NCBI GenBank assembly: GCA_963702105.1
Contig: OY969712.1
Coordinates: 4,030,001 to 4,094,000, forward strand
Direction: 5' to 3'
From: ZC4RG20 sp963702105
GTDB taxonomy: Bacteria; Pseudomonadota; Gammaproteobacteria; Steroidobacterales; Rariloculaceae
Length of the DNA: 64,000 bases
Positions 1-7,718 of the stretch are shown in pieces. Position numbers and translations under genes: made by a program. The notes beneath the pieces were generated by a model. That model had not been told where the DNA came from and searched no databases. It worked only from the letters and a program-made list of their open reading frames with translations. Position 1 is the first letter of the stretch, and the number at the start of each line of letters is the position of its first letter.

Positions 1-697
1 CGTGCGCGATGTCCGCCTCGAGCTTGTCGAAGACCGGCTCGCCGAGGCCGGGCGGCACGCCCGTCGCGAGCACGTTCACGCGCGCGCCGACGGAGTCGCC
101 GTCGCGCCGCAGCTGAATCATGAATTCCTCGAGCGCGTCCACTTTGGAAGGGTCCGCGCAGAAGAACGGGTTCGAGTCCACGGCGCCGAGGTCCACGGGC
201 TCGAGATCGAAGGGCCCCAGGCCCGCGAGGTAGCCGCGGATCTCGATGCCGACCCGCTCGCGCAGGAACTTCCGCGCGATGGCGCCGGCCGCGACGCGCA
301 TGACCGTCTCGCGCGCCGAAGAACGCCCGCCGCCGCGATAGTCTCGAATGCCGTACTTGTGGGTGTAGGTGTAATCGGCGTGGCCCGGGCGGAACTGCTG
401 CTTGATCTTCTCGTAGTCGCGCGAGCGCTGGTCCACGTTCTCGACGAGCAGGCCGATGGCCGTGCCCGTCGTCCTGCCTTCGAAGACGCCCGAGAGGATG
501 CGGACGGCGTCGGGCTCCTTGCGCTGCGTCACGTGGCGCGACTTGCCCGGGCGCCGCCGCTCGAGATCCTGCTGGATGTCCGCCTCCGTGAGCGCAAGGC
601 CCGGCGGGCAGCCGTCCACGACGCAGCCGAGCGCCGGCCCATGGCTCTCGCCGAAAGTCGTGACGGTGAAAACTCGGCCGTAGGTATCGCCTGCCAT
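1..697 (-). CDS. aroC: Chorismate synthase (5' part; runs off left edge)
   Basis: Converts 5-enolpyruvylshikimate-3-phosphate to chorismate with reduced FMN, the last common step of aromatic amino acid synthesis in the cytoplasm. About 232 N-terminal codons are present; the C-terminal third lies beyond the window. The ATG at 697 opens M-A-G-D-T-Y-G-R, followed by the family motifs GESHG at residues 16-20 and RSSARET at 125-131. The gene begins 13 bases after the prmB stop, the same order as in E. coli, so the two are probably co-transcribed. No anomaly is visible in the part present. Confidence 0.96.
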   Translation of the reverse strand, partial: MAGDTYGRVFTVTTFGESHGPALGCVVDGCPPGLALTEADIQQDLERRRPGKSRHVTQRKEPDAVRILSGVFEGRTTGTAIGLLVENVDQRSRDYEKIKQQFRPGHADYTYTHKYGIRDYRGGGRSSARETVMRVAAGAIARKFLRERVGIEIRGYLAGLGPFDLEPVDLGAVDSNPFFCADPSKVDALEEFMIQLRRDGDSVGARVNVLATGVPPGLGEPVFDKLEADIAH

Positions 698-710
698 GAC
701 AGAAGCCGCC

Positions 711-1619
711 TCATCCCCGCTCGCGGAGATAGTCCCCCAATTGCTCCGCCGTCACGACGAAAACGCCCTCGCCGCCGCGCTCGAACTCGAGCCACACGCC
801 CGGGAAGCGAGGGTGCCGCGCCATGAACGTCTCCGCCTCCGCGCCGACCTCGACGATGAGGACGCCGCCGGGCACGAGGCGCTCGCGCGCGCCGAGCAGC
901 AAGCGCTCGGCGGGCTCGATGCCGGCCGGACCGCCCACGAGGCCGAGCTCGGGCTCGGCGCGATATTCCGCCGGCAGCGATGCGACCGCATGAGCCGGCA
1001 GGTACGGCGGATTCGAAATAATAACGCGGTACGGGCCTCCCGCGCGCGGAAATAAGTCGGCCTCGTGCAGATGAACGCGATTTTCGAGCCCGTGGCGCGC
1101 GACGTTACGCGCGGCCACGGCGAGCGCGGCGGGCGAGGCGTCCGTCGCGTCGACCTCGAGGTCCTCGCAGAAGTGCGCGGCGGCGATCGCGATGCAGCCG
1201 CTGCCCGTGCCGACGTCGAGCAGCCGGTCGCCCGGCGCGAGCGCGACCCAGGGCGCGAACCCCGCCTCGACGAGCTCGGCCAGCGGCGAGCGCGGCACGA
1301 GCACGTTGCGGTCCACGTAGAACGGCAGCCCGGCGAACCACGCTTCGCCGAGCAGATACGCCAACGGCACGCGCTCGGTCGTGCGGCGCACCGCAATCTC
1401 GGCGGCCCGCGGCGCGAGCCCTGCGTCGGGTGCCTGCTCCCAGAGCTCGTCCCGCCACCCCTGCAGATGGCGGATGAGCCAGAACGCCTCGTCCTCGGCG
1501 TTGTCCGTGCCGTGCCCGAAGAAGACGCCCGCGCGGCGAAAGTGCGCGGCGAGCACCGCGACCCACTCGTCATAGCTCGCGGCGCGCTCGAGGCGCCGGC
1601 GGAGGGCGTCCGTTTCCAT
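711..1619 (-). CDS. prmB: Ribosomal protein L3 N5-glutamine methyltransferase PrmB
   Basis: SAM-dependent methyltransferase that modifies a glutamine of ribosomal protein L3. The 302-residue product has the PrmB-type N-terminus (GHGTDN near residue 35), the SAM-binding glycine loop DVGTGSG at 135-141 and the NPPY catalytic motif at 203-206. These and the placement just upstream of aroC favour PrmB over the release-factor enzyme PrmC. The ATG at 1619 is chosen because it aligns with the family N-terminus; upstream in-frame sequence is non-coding in character and runs under psd on the other strand. Confidence 0.94.
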   Translation of the reverse strand: METDALRRRLERAASYDEWVAVLAAHFRRAGVFFGHGTDNAEDEAFWLIRHLQGWRDELWEQAPDAGLAPRAAEIAVRRTTERVPLAYLLGEAWFAGLPFYVDRNVLVPRSPLAELVEAGFAPWVALAPGDRLLDVGTGSGCIAIAAAHFCEDLEVDATDASPAALAVAARNVARHGLENRVHLHEADLFPRAGGPYRVIISNPPYLPAHAVASLPAEYRAEPELGLVGGPAGIEPAERLLLGARERLVPGGVLIVEVGAEAETFMARHPRFPGVWLEFERGGEGVFVVTAEQLGDYLRERG

Positions 1620-1637
1620 GGCGCGCGATGATAACGG

Positions 1638-1659
1638 AAATGGGGTCGGAGCCCTTTTC
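1638..1659. repeat. Degenerate copy of the GGGGTCAGAGCCC palindrome
   Basis: Reads GGGGTCGGAGCCCTTTTCC, one base off the core repeat found many times elsewhere in this window. It lies just upstream of the prmB start, within the short gap between the divergent prmB and the small membrane ORF. The left A run is broken (AAAT), so the hairpin is weaker than in the other copies. Confidence 0.6.
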
Positions 1660-1677
1660 CTGTGCCACAATCCGCCC

Positions 1678-1845
1678 ATGTTGGCCGGCATGCTCAGAGT
1701 CCTCGTCCTCGCGCTCGTGCTGCTCGTGGCCGCCATGCTGATGTTCCCGCGGCCGCACGGTCCGCATGCGCACGGACCGCACGCGCAAGGGGCGCAGCCG
1801 CCGGCGGCCGCGGCCGCGGCCGCGCCGACCTCCGCCGGCAAGTAG
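1678..1845 (+). CDS. Small membrane protein, unrecognised
   Basis: A 55-residue ORF: one hydrophobic helix at about residues 3-22 (LRVLVLALVLLVAAML), then a His/Pro/Gly stretch with repeated HGPHA units and an Ala-rich tail. No family is recognised. It sits 14 bases upstream of psd on the same strand, so it could be the first cistron of a psd-epmA operon. An in-frame ATG at 1618 would extend it but overlaps the prmB start and has weaker coding character. In DNA this GC-rich a 55-codon ORF can arise by chance, so it may not be expressed. Confidence 0.4.
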   Translation: MLAGMLRVLVLALVLLVAAMLMFPRPHGPHAHGPHAQGAQPPAAAAAAAPTSAGK

Positions 1846-1859
1846 CTTTCCGACGCCCG

Positions 1860-2708
1860 ATGACTCCGGCCGGCGTCTGGCTCCAGCATCTGCTGCCGCA
1901 GTCCCTGCTCGCACGCGTCGTCGGCGCAGCGTCGCGCAGCCGCCGGCCCTGGCTCAAAGGGCCGCTGATCCGCTGGTTCGCCGGGCACTACGGCATCGAT
2001 CTCGAGGAGGCGGAGCGCGCCGATCTCAACGCCTACGCGAGCTTCAACGAGTTCTTCACGCGGCCGCTCAAGCCCGGCGCGCGCCGGCCGGAGGGCGGCG
2101 AGGAGACCGTCGTCTCGCCGGTCGACGGCCGGCTCACCGAGTTCGGGAAGCTGCACGCGGGCAGGCTCATCCAGGCCAAGGGCTTCGACTACGCGCTGGC
2201 CGAGCTCGTCGGCGAGGGCCCGGTCGCGGCGGAGCGCTTCGCCAACGGCGCGTTCGCGACGCTCTACCTCGCGCCGCGCGATTACCACCGCGTCCACATG
2301 CCGCTCGCGGGCACGCTGCTCGCGACGCGCTATATACCGGGCCGGCGCTACAGCGTCAACGCCGCCACGACCTGCGGCATCCGCAACCTGTTCTGCCGCA
2401 ACGAGCGCGCGGTCTGCTGGTTCGAGACCGCCGAGGGGGGCGCGTTCGCCCTCGTGCTCGTCGGCGCGCTCAACGTCTCGAGCTTGTCCGTAGTCGGCCT
2501 CGGCGACCTGCCGAGCGGGGCGCCGCGCTACTGGCAGGCGCCGAAACGCGCCTTCGCGCGCGGTGAGGAGATCGGCCGCTTCAACCTCGGCTCGACGGTC
2601 ATCGCGCTGTTCCCGGAGGGCGAGGTCGAGTGGAGCGCCGAGCTCGTCTCGGGGCGCTTGCTGCGGCTCGGCCAGGCCCTCGGCCGCCGGCCGCCGCGGC
2701 CCGATTGA
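1860..2708 (+). CDS. psd: Phosphatidylserine decarboxylase proenzyme
   Basis: Makes phosphatidylethanolamine from phosphatidylserine at the inner membrane. The 282-residue proenzyme carries the self-cleavage motif LGST at residues 243-246; Ser245 becomes the pyruvoyl group of the small alpha subunit. A conserved SPVDGRL segment (residues 86-92) and the DYHRVHMP segment (141-148) are typical of the family. Its stop lies 8 bases before epmA, indicating co-transcription; psd and epmA are also near each other in enterobacteria. Length is normal for the proteobacterial short form. Confidence 0.95.
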   Translation: MTPAGVWLQHLLPQSLLARVVGAASRSRRPWLKGPLIRWFAGHYGIDLEEAERADLNAYASFNEFFTRPLKPGARRPEGGEETVVSPVDGRLTEFGKLHAGRLIQAKGFDYALAELVGEGPVAAERFANGAFATLYLAPRDYHRVHMPLAGTLLATRYIPGRRYSVNAATTCGIRNLFCRNERAVCWFETAEGGAFALVLVGALNVSSLSVVGLGDLPSGAPRYWQAPKRAFARGEEIGRFNLGSTVIALFPEGEVEWSAELVSGRLLRLGQALGRRPPRPD

Positions 2709-2716
2709 GGCGGCCC

Positions 2717-3706
2717 ATGGGCTACCGCCGCGGCGCGACGATCGAGGCCCTGCGGCTGCGGGCGGCCGTGCTCGCGCGGCTGCGCGCGTATTTCGCCGGC
2801 GCGGGCGTGCTCGAGGTCGAAACGCCGGCCCTGTCGCCGGCGGCCGTGACGGACCCGGCGCTCGAGAGCGTCGCGGCGCGCGTCGCGAGCCTCGGCGGCA
2901 CGCAGTACCTGCACACTTCGCCCGAGTTTGCGATGAAGCGCCTGCTCGCCGGCGGCGCCGGGGACATCTATCAGATCTGCAGGGTGTTCCGGGACGGCGA
3001 GCTCGGCCGCTGGCACGAGCCCGAGTTCACGATGCTCGAGTGGTACCGCGTCGGCTGGGACGACGCCCGGCTTATGGGAGAGGTCACGGCCCTCGTGCGC
3101 GCGGCGCTCGGCCCCGCGCCGCTCGCGGACCGAGTCGAACGCCTCACGTATCGCGAAGCCTTCGCGCGCGCCGTCGGCCTCGATCCGCTCGATGGGGCCG
3201 ACGGGGCGCCGGACGCCGCGGGCGAGCCACTCGCCGTGCGTCTCGAGCGCCGGCTGCCCGAGCTCGGCATCGAACCCCCGCCCGGACTCGGCGCCGGCGC
3301 GCTGCTCGATCTCGCGTTCGGAAGCCTCGTCGTGCCGAGCCTTCGGACCGACGCGCTGACCTTCGTCCACGACTACCCGGCCGCGCAGGCCGCGCTGGCC
3401 CGGCTCAAGCCGACGGCGCCGCCCGTGGCCGCGCGCTTCGAGCTCTTCGCGGCCGGCATCGAGCTCGCGAACGGCTTCGCCGAGCTCACGGACGCGGCCG
3501 AGCAGCGCCGGCGCTTCGCAGCGGATCAACGGGAGCGGCGCGCCGCCGGGCGGCCCGAGCCGCCGATCGACGAGGACTTCCTCGCGGCGCTCGAGGCGGG
3601 CCTGCCCGAATGCGCGGGCGTCGCGCTCGGCGTGGACCGGCTCGTGGCGCTCGCGGCCGGCGCGACGTCGCTCGAGGCCGTCGTCGCTTTCACGCACGGC
3701 GCCTGA
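2717..3706 (+). CDS. epmA: EF-P (R)-beta-lysine ligase EpmA
   Basis: Class II lysyl-tRNA-synthetase paralogue (GenX/PoxA/YjeA) that attaches (R)-beta-lysine to Lys34 of EF-P instead of charging tRNA. The 329-residue product has only the catalytic core, with no N-terminal anticodon-binding OB domain, which separates it from LysS. Visible class II motifs are the motif-2 region YQICRVFRDGE near residue 95, HEPEFTMLEWY about ten residues later, and a motif-3 region GVALGVDRLV near the C-terminus. It follows psd closely and lies beside efp and epmB, so substrate and both modifying enzymes are clustered. Confidence 0.94.
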   Translation: MGYRRGATIEALRLRAAVLARLRAYFAGAGVLEVETPALSPAAVTDPALESVAARVASLGGTQYLHTSPEFAMKRLLAGGAGDIYQICRVFRDGELGRWHEPEFTMLEWYRVGWDDARLMGEVTALVRAALGPAPLADRVERLTYREAFARAVGLDPLDGADGAPDAAGEPLAVRLERRLPELGIEPPPGLGAGALLDLAFGSLVVPSLRTDALTFVHDYPAAQAALARLKPTAPPVAARFELFAAGIELANGFAELTDAAEQRRRFAADQRERRAAGRPEPPIDEDFLAALEAGLPECAGVALGVDRLVALAAGATSLEAVVAFTHGA

Positions 3707-3794
3707 AAAAGGGGTCAGAGCCCTTCTTCGCTCGTGACGTCGACACAGCTGCGGGATCGGTGTGGAGCGAAAAAGGGCTCTGACCCCATTTTTG
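3706..3794. repeat. Inverted pair of the GGGGTCAGAGCCC palindrome
   Basis: Two copies in opposite orientation: 3706-3732 and 3766-3794, separated by about 33 bases. The inner flanks are also complementary (CTTCGCTC against GAGCGAA), so the pair can form one long hairpin, as in a REP doublet. It starts on the last base of the epmA stop codon and ends one base before the efp stop codon, so it fills the gap between two convergent genes and could act as a bidirectional terminator. Confidence 0.85.
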
Positions 3795-3795
3795 G

Positions 3796-4362
3796 TTATT
3801 TGACTCGCGAGACGTATTCGCCCGTCCGCGTATCGACCTTGATGGTCTCGCCTTCCTCGAGGAACAGCGGCACGCGCACGACCGCGCCGGTCTCGAGCTT
3901 GGCCGGCTTCACGCCGCCTTGGGCGGTGTCGCCCCGGACGCCTGGGTCCGTCTCGACGATCTTGAGCTCGACGAAATTGGGGGGAGAGACGAGCAGCGGC
4001 ACGCCGTTCCAAAGCGTGACCATGCAGCGATCCTGCTCCTTGAGCCACGGCTTCGCTTCCTCGACGGTCTTCTCGGGCGCGGCGAACTGCTCGTAGGTAT
4101 CCGGCACCATGAAGTGCCAGAACTCGCCGTCCGTGTAGAGGTACTGCATGTCCTGGTCGACGACATCGGCCGCCTCGACCGAATCGCCGGACTTGAACGT
4201 CTTGTCGACGACACGCCCGGTCTTGAGATTGCGGATCTTGACGCGGTTGAACGCCTGCCCCTTGCCGGGCTTCACGAACTCGTTCTCGACGATGACGCAC
4301 GGGTCGTTATCGAGGAGTATCTTGAGGCCCGAGCGAAACTCGTTGGTGCTGTAGCTGGCCAT
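3796..4362 (-). CDS. efp: Translation elongation factor P
   Basis: Binds between the P and E sites and relieves ribosome stalling at polyproline. The product is 188 residues from the ATG at 4362, the same length as the E. coli protein, with KOW and two OB-fold regions. The modified lysine is Lys34 in the loop KPGKGQAF (31-38), and the C-terminus ends in VDTRTGEYVSRVK as in relatives. A second in-frame ATG 24 bases upstream would add a short extension but would put the modified lysine out of register. It is divergent from epmB with a 65-base gap. Confidence 0.96.
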   Translation of the reverse strand: MASYSTNEFRSGLKILLDNDPCVIVENEFVKPGKGQAFNRVKIRNLKTGRVVDKTFKSGDSVEAADVVDQDMQYLYTDGEFWHFMVPDTYEQFAAPEKTVEEAKPWLKEQDRCMVTLWNGVPLLVSPPNFVELKIVETDPGVRGDTAQGGVKPAKLETGAVVRVPLFLEEGETIKVDTRTGEYVSRVK

Positions 4363-4427
4363 GTAGACTCGGTAGGGTTTTGAACGCGCCATAATACCGC
4401 CAACGCCGCCGGCACGCACGACAGAAC

Positions 4428-5459
4428 ATGACGCTTCGAGCGCCCGAAGTCCCGCTCCACGACCCGCTTTCGGAAGACCGCGAGACCGCGTCCTGGCAGC
4501 GGCTCCTGCGCGAGGCCGTGCGCGACCCGGCCGAGCTCGCCGCGCTGCTCGAGCTGCCGATCGAAGCCGTCGCGGCGGCGCCCGGCGCGGCGCACGATTT
4601 CCCATTGCTCGTGCCGCGCGGCTTCGTCGCCCGCATGCGCAAGCGCGACGCGCGCGACCCGCTGCTGCTGCAGGTTCTGCCCCGCGCCGCCGAGCTCCTC
4701 GAGGCGCCCGGCTTCGACGGCGATCCCGTGCGCGAGCAAGGCCTCGCGCATGCGGGCATCGTCGAGAAGTACGCGGGCCGGGCCCTGCTCGTCGCGGCCG
4801 GCGGCTGCCCCGTGCACTGCCGCTACTGCTTCCGCCGCGAGTTTCCTTATTCGGCTCAGCTCGCGGCACGCTACGACTTCGCCCCGGCCCTCGCGCACCT
4901 TGCCGAGCGGCCGGACGTCGCCGAAGTCATCCTGAGCGGCGGCGACCCGCTCATGCTCGGCAACGGCCGCCTCGCGCGCCTCTTCGAGGGCCTCGCGAAG
5001 ATCGAGACCGTCGAGCGCGTGCGCATCCACACGCGCTTTCCGATCGTCTTACCCGAGCGCGTCGATGCCGGGTTCTTGCGGCTCCTCGCCGCGGCGCCGT
5101 TCCGGTCCGTCGTCGTCGTGCACGCAAACCACCCGAACGAGCTCGACGCCGACGTGGCGCGGGCCTTCCGCGCGCTGCGCGCTTCGGGCACGACGGTCCT
5201 GAACCAGTCCGTGCTGCTCGCAGGCGTCAACGACGACGCCGCGGTGCTTGCCGCCCTCTCCGAGCGCCTGTTCGCCTGCGGCGCCCTGCCCTATTACCTG
5301 CACCTGCTCGACCGCGTCAGGGGCGCGGCCCACTTCGAGGTCCCCGAACCGCGGGCACGGCAGTTGCACGGCCGGCTGCTCGAGCGGCTGCCGGGCTACC
5401 TCGTCCCGCGCCTCGTGCGCGAGATCCCAGGACGCCGGAGCAAGACGCCTGCGGCGTGA
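4428..5459 (+). CDS. epmB: EF-P lysine 2,3-aminomutase EpmB
   Basis: Radical SAM, PLP-dependent enzyme that converts (S)-alpha-lysine to (R)-beta-lysine, the substrate of EpmA. The 343-residue product has the radical SAM cluster motif CPVHCRYC with Cys127, Cys131 and Cys134, followed by the LSGGDPLM glycine motif near residue 168. Length matches YjeK-type proteins rather than the longer clostridial lysine aminomutases. The gene is divergent from efp and shares its upstream region. Confidence 0.94.
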   Translation: MTLRAPEVPLHDPLSEDRETASWQRLLREAVRDPAELAALLELPIEAVAAAPGAAHDFPLLVPRGFVARMRKRDARDPLLLQVLPRAAELLEAPGFDGDPVREQGLAHAGIVEKYAGRALLVAAGGCPVHCRYCFRREFPYSAQLAARYDFAPALAHLAERPDVAEVILSGGDPLMLGNGRLARLFEGLAKIETVERVRIHTRFPIVLPERVDAGFLRLLAAAPFRSVVVVHANHPNELDADVARAFRALRASGTTVLNQSVLLAGVNDDAAVLAALSERLFACGALPYYLHLLDRVRGAAHFEVPEPRARQLHGRLLERLPGYLVPRLVREIPGRRSKTPAA

Positions 5460-5646
5460 CAGCGAGACAGCGAGACAAGGCCCGAAAGCCGCCGGCGCCG
5501 CGGCCCCGGCAGGACCTACACGATTCGCGGCCCGCGGGCTGTGACCCAGGTACATGCCGCTTTCCGACCGAATGCTAGAATCTGCGGCTCGCTCGGTAAC
5601 CACGACCAGTCGTCAGCGGCGGCAGCGACACAGGAATAAAGACCTC

Positions 5647-7695
5647 ATGGCCCAAGCTCCGGTACCGCTGATCGTCTTGACCCCCGCCGAAGACGACGTC
5701 GAGCTCATCAACAAGACTTTGCGCGACGCGGGACATCCCGTGCGCTGCCACTGGGTCCGGCGCGTCGAGGATCTCGAAGGCGCCCTGGTCGAGACGAGCC
5801 CCGAGCTGCTCTGGTATCGCGCCGACCGCTTCCCGACGTCGATCCGGGACGTCGCCCGCATCCGGCAGCAGACCTCGAGCATCGTCCCGCTGCTGGCCTT
5901 CGCGCTCGAGGCCGACGAGAGCACGGTCACCGAGGCGCTGCTCGCGGGGGCCCAGGACCTCGTCTCGCTGCGCCAGCGCGAACGGCTCAAGGCCGTCGCC
6001 GAGCGCGAGCTGCGCACGTTTCGTCTCGAGCAGGCGCTCAACGAAACGCTGCTCTCGGCGACCCAGTACAAGAAACAGGTCAAGGCCCTCGTCGCCGGCT
6101 CAGTAGACGCCCTGGCCTTCGTCCAGGAGGGGATCGTCGTCGAGGCGAATCCCGCCTGGGGCGAGCTGTTCGGGGATTCGCCCGAGGAGGCGCTGAACCG
6201 CCCGCTCATGGACCTGTTCGCGGGGGCGAGCCAGGCGGCCGTCAAGGGCGCGGTCGTCGCCTGCGCGAAGGGCCAGTGGAACGACGAGACGATCAGCGTC
6301 ACAGCGACGCTGCGCGACGGCACGACGACGAACGTGAGCCTTCGGCTCGAGCAGACGAAGTACGAGGGCGAACCGGCCGTCAAGCTCACGGTGCCGCAGG
6401 ATGCGCCGAGGCAGGCCGCGCCGGAGGAGCTCGTCGCCCACGCCGTGAGCACGGACCCGGCCACGGGGTTCTATCACCGGCGCCGGTTTCTCGAGCTGCT
6501 GGCCGAGAAGCTCGAGTCGAGCCCGCGCGGCGGCCTGCGTGCGCTGGCCTACATCCGGCCCGACAAGTTCGGCGACGTGGAGGCCGAGATCGGCCCGCTC
6601 GCGAGCGAGGACCTGCTCGTCGCGCTCGCCGAGCTGCTGCGGGCATCGGCCCAGCCCAACGACATCTGCGGCCGCTTCGGAGGCAACGTCTTCACGATGC
6701 TGCTCGAGCGCGGCACGCTGCGAGACGTCGAGGCGTGGGCCGAAAACGCCCTGCAGCAGATCTCCGATCACATCTTCAACGTCGCCGAGAACAGCCTCTC
6801 GATGAGCTGCACGATCGGCATCGCCGAGGTCGGCCCGACGACCGAGCGCATGGAGGCCCTGATCGCGGACGCCGAGAAGGCCAACCGCCGCGGCCGCCAG
6901 CGCGGCGGCAATCAGGTCGTGCTCGAGGAAACGTCCGACGAGAGCACGCGCATCCAGCGCTTCGACGAGATTTGGGTGCAGCAGATCAAGAGCGCGCTGC
7001 TCGAGAACCGCCTGCGCCTCGCGCACCTGCCGATCGCGAGCCTGAGCGGCGAGCGCAGGATCATGTTCGACACGGTGCTGCGAATGATCGACCTGCAGGG
7101 CGACGAGGTGTCCGCGGCCGAATTCATGCCGGCTGCACGCCGCAACAAGATGCTGCGCGCCGTGGACAGGTGGGTCGTCGCGGCGAGCGTGGACATGTTC
7201 GCGAAGCAGAAGGCGGACGTGCTGTTCGTGAAGCTCTCGCACGAGTCGCTGCTCGACACGACGCTCGTCGAGTGGCTCGTGAAGCTCGTCGCCGCCAACC
7301 GCGTGCCGCCCGCGCAGTTGTGCTTCCAGGTCGGCGAGGAAGACGCGACCCAGTACCTGAAGCAGACGCGCGGTCTCTCGGAGCAGCTCAAAGCCGCGGG
7401 CTTCCTGTTCGCCATCGAGCACTTCGGCGTAGGCCGGGATCCCATGCGCGTGCTCACGCAGATCCCGATGCAGTATCTCAAGATCGACGGCTCGCTCATG
7501 CAGAGCCTCGCGACGAACTCCGCGCTGCAGGAGCAGGTGCGCGGCTACATCAGGGCCGCCGACAAGCGCAAGATCCAGACGATCGCCGAACGCGTCGAAA
7601 ACGCCAACACCATGGCCGTGCTGTTTCAGCTCGGCGCGGCGTACATGCAGGGGCATTACCTGCAGGAGGCCGAGGTCGTCCTCCAGGAGATGTGA
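5647..7695 (+). CDS. fimX: FimX-like protein with degenerate REC-PAS-GGDEF-EAL domains
   Basis: Probable cyclic-di-GMP receptor rather than an enzyme. The 682-residue protein has a receiver-like domain (about 5-120) lacking a clear phospho-acceptor Asp, a PAS domain (about 148-250), a GGDEF domain in which the signature is GGNVF (345-349), and an EAL domain in which the signature reads DTV (475-477) and the later DDFG reads EHFG. This matches Pseudomonas and Xanthomonas FimX, which binds c-di-GMP through a catalytically dead EAL domain and controls type IV pilus assembly and twitching. The ATG at 5647 is preferred because the codons before it look non-coding and AGGA lies upstream. Symbol given by domain match only. 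Confidence 0.8.
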   Translation: MAQAPVPLIVLTPAEDDVELINKTLRDAGHPVRCHWVRRVEDLEGALVETSPELLWYRADRFPTSIRDVARIRQQTSSIVPLLAFALEADESTVTEALLAGAQDLVSLRQRERLKAVAERELRTFRLEQALNETLLSATQYKKQVKALVAGSVDALAFVQEGIVVEANPAWGELFGDSPEEALNRPLMDLFAGASQAAVKGAVVACAKGQWNDETISVTATLRDGTTTNVSLRLEQTKYEGEPAVKLTVPQDAPRQAAPEELVAHAVSTDPATGFYHRRRFLELLAEKLESSPRGGLRALAYIRPDKFGDVEAEIGPLASEDLLVALAELLRASAQPNDICGRFGGNVFTMLLERGTLRDVEAWAENALQQISDHIFNVAENSLSMSCTIGIAEVGPTTERMEALIADAEKANRRGRQRGGNQVVLEETSDESTRIQRFDEIWVQQIKSALLENRLRLAHLPIASLSGERRIMFDTVLRMIDLQGDEVSAAEFMPAARRNKMLRAVDRWVVAASVDMFAKQKADVLFVKLSHESLLDTTLVEWLVKLVAANRVPPAQLCFQVGEEDATQYLKQTRGLSEQLKAAGFLFAIEHFGVGRDPMRVLTQIPMQYLKIDGSLMQSLATNSALQEQVRGYIRAADKRKIQTIAERVENANTMAVLFQLGAAYMQGHYLQEAEVVLQEM

Positions 7696-7718
7696 AAAAA
7701 GGGGTCAGAGCCCTTTTT
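7694..7718. repeat. GGGGTCAGAGCCC palindrome between convergent genes
   Basis: Single copy with A6 and T5 flanks. It begins at the fimX stop codon and overlaps the TAA stop codon of parC, so it occupies the whole gap between the two convergent genes. The 8 bp stem with A and T runs would work as a terminator in both directions. Confidence 0.85.

Noticed and set aside
165..190. GGTTCGAGTCC resembling a tRNA T-loop
   Set aside because: It lies inside aroC, where it encodes conserved residues (VDSNPFF on the minus strand), and no cloverleaf can be drawn around it.
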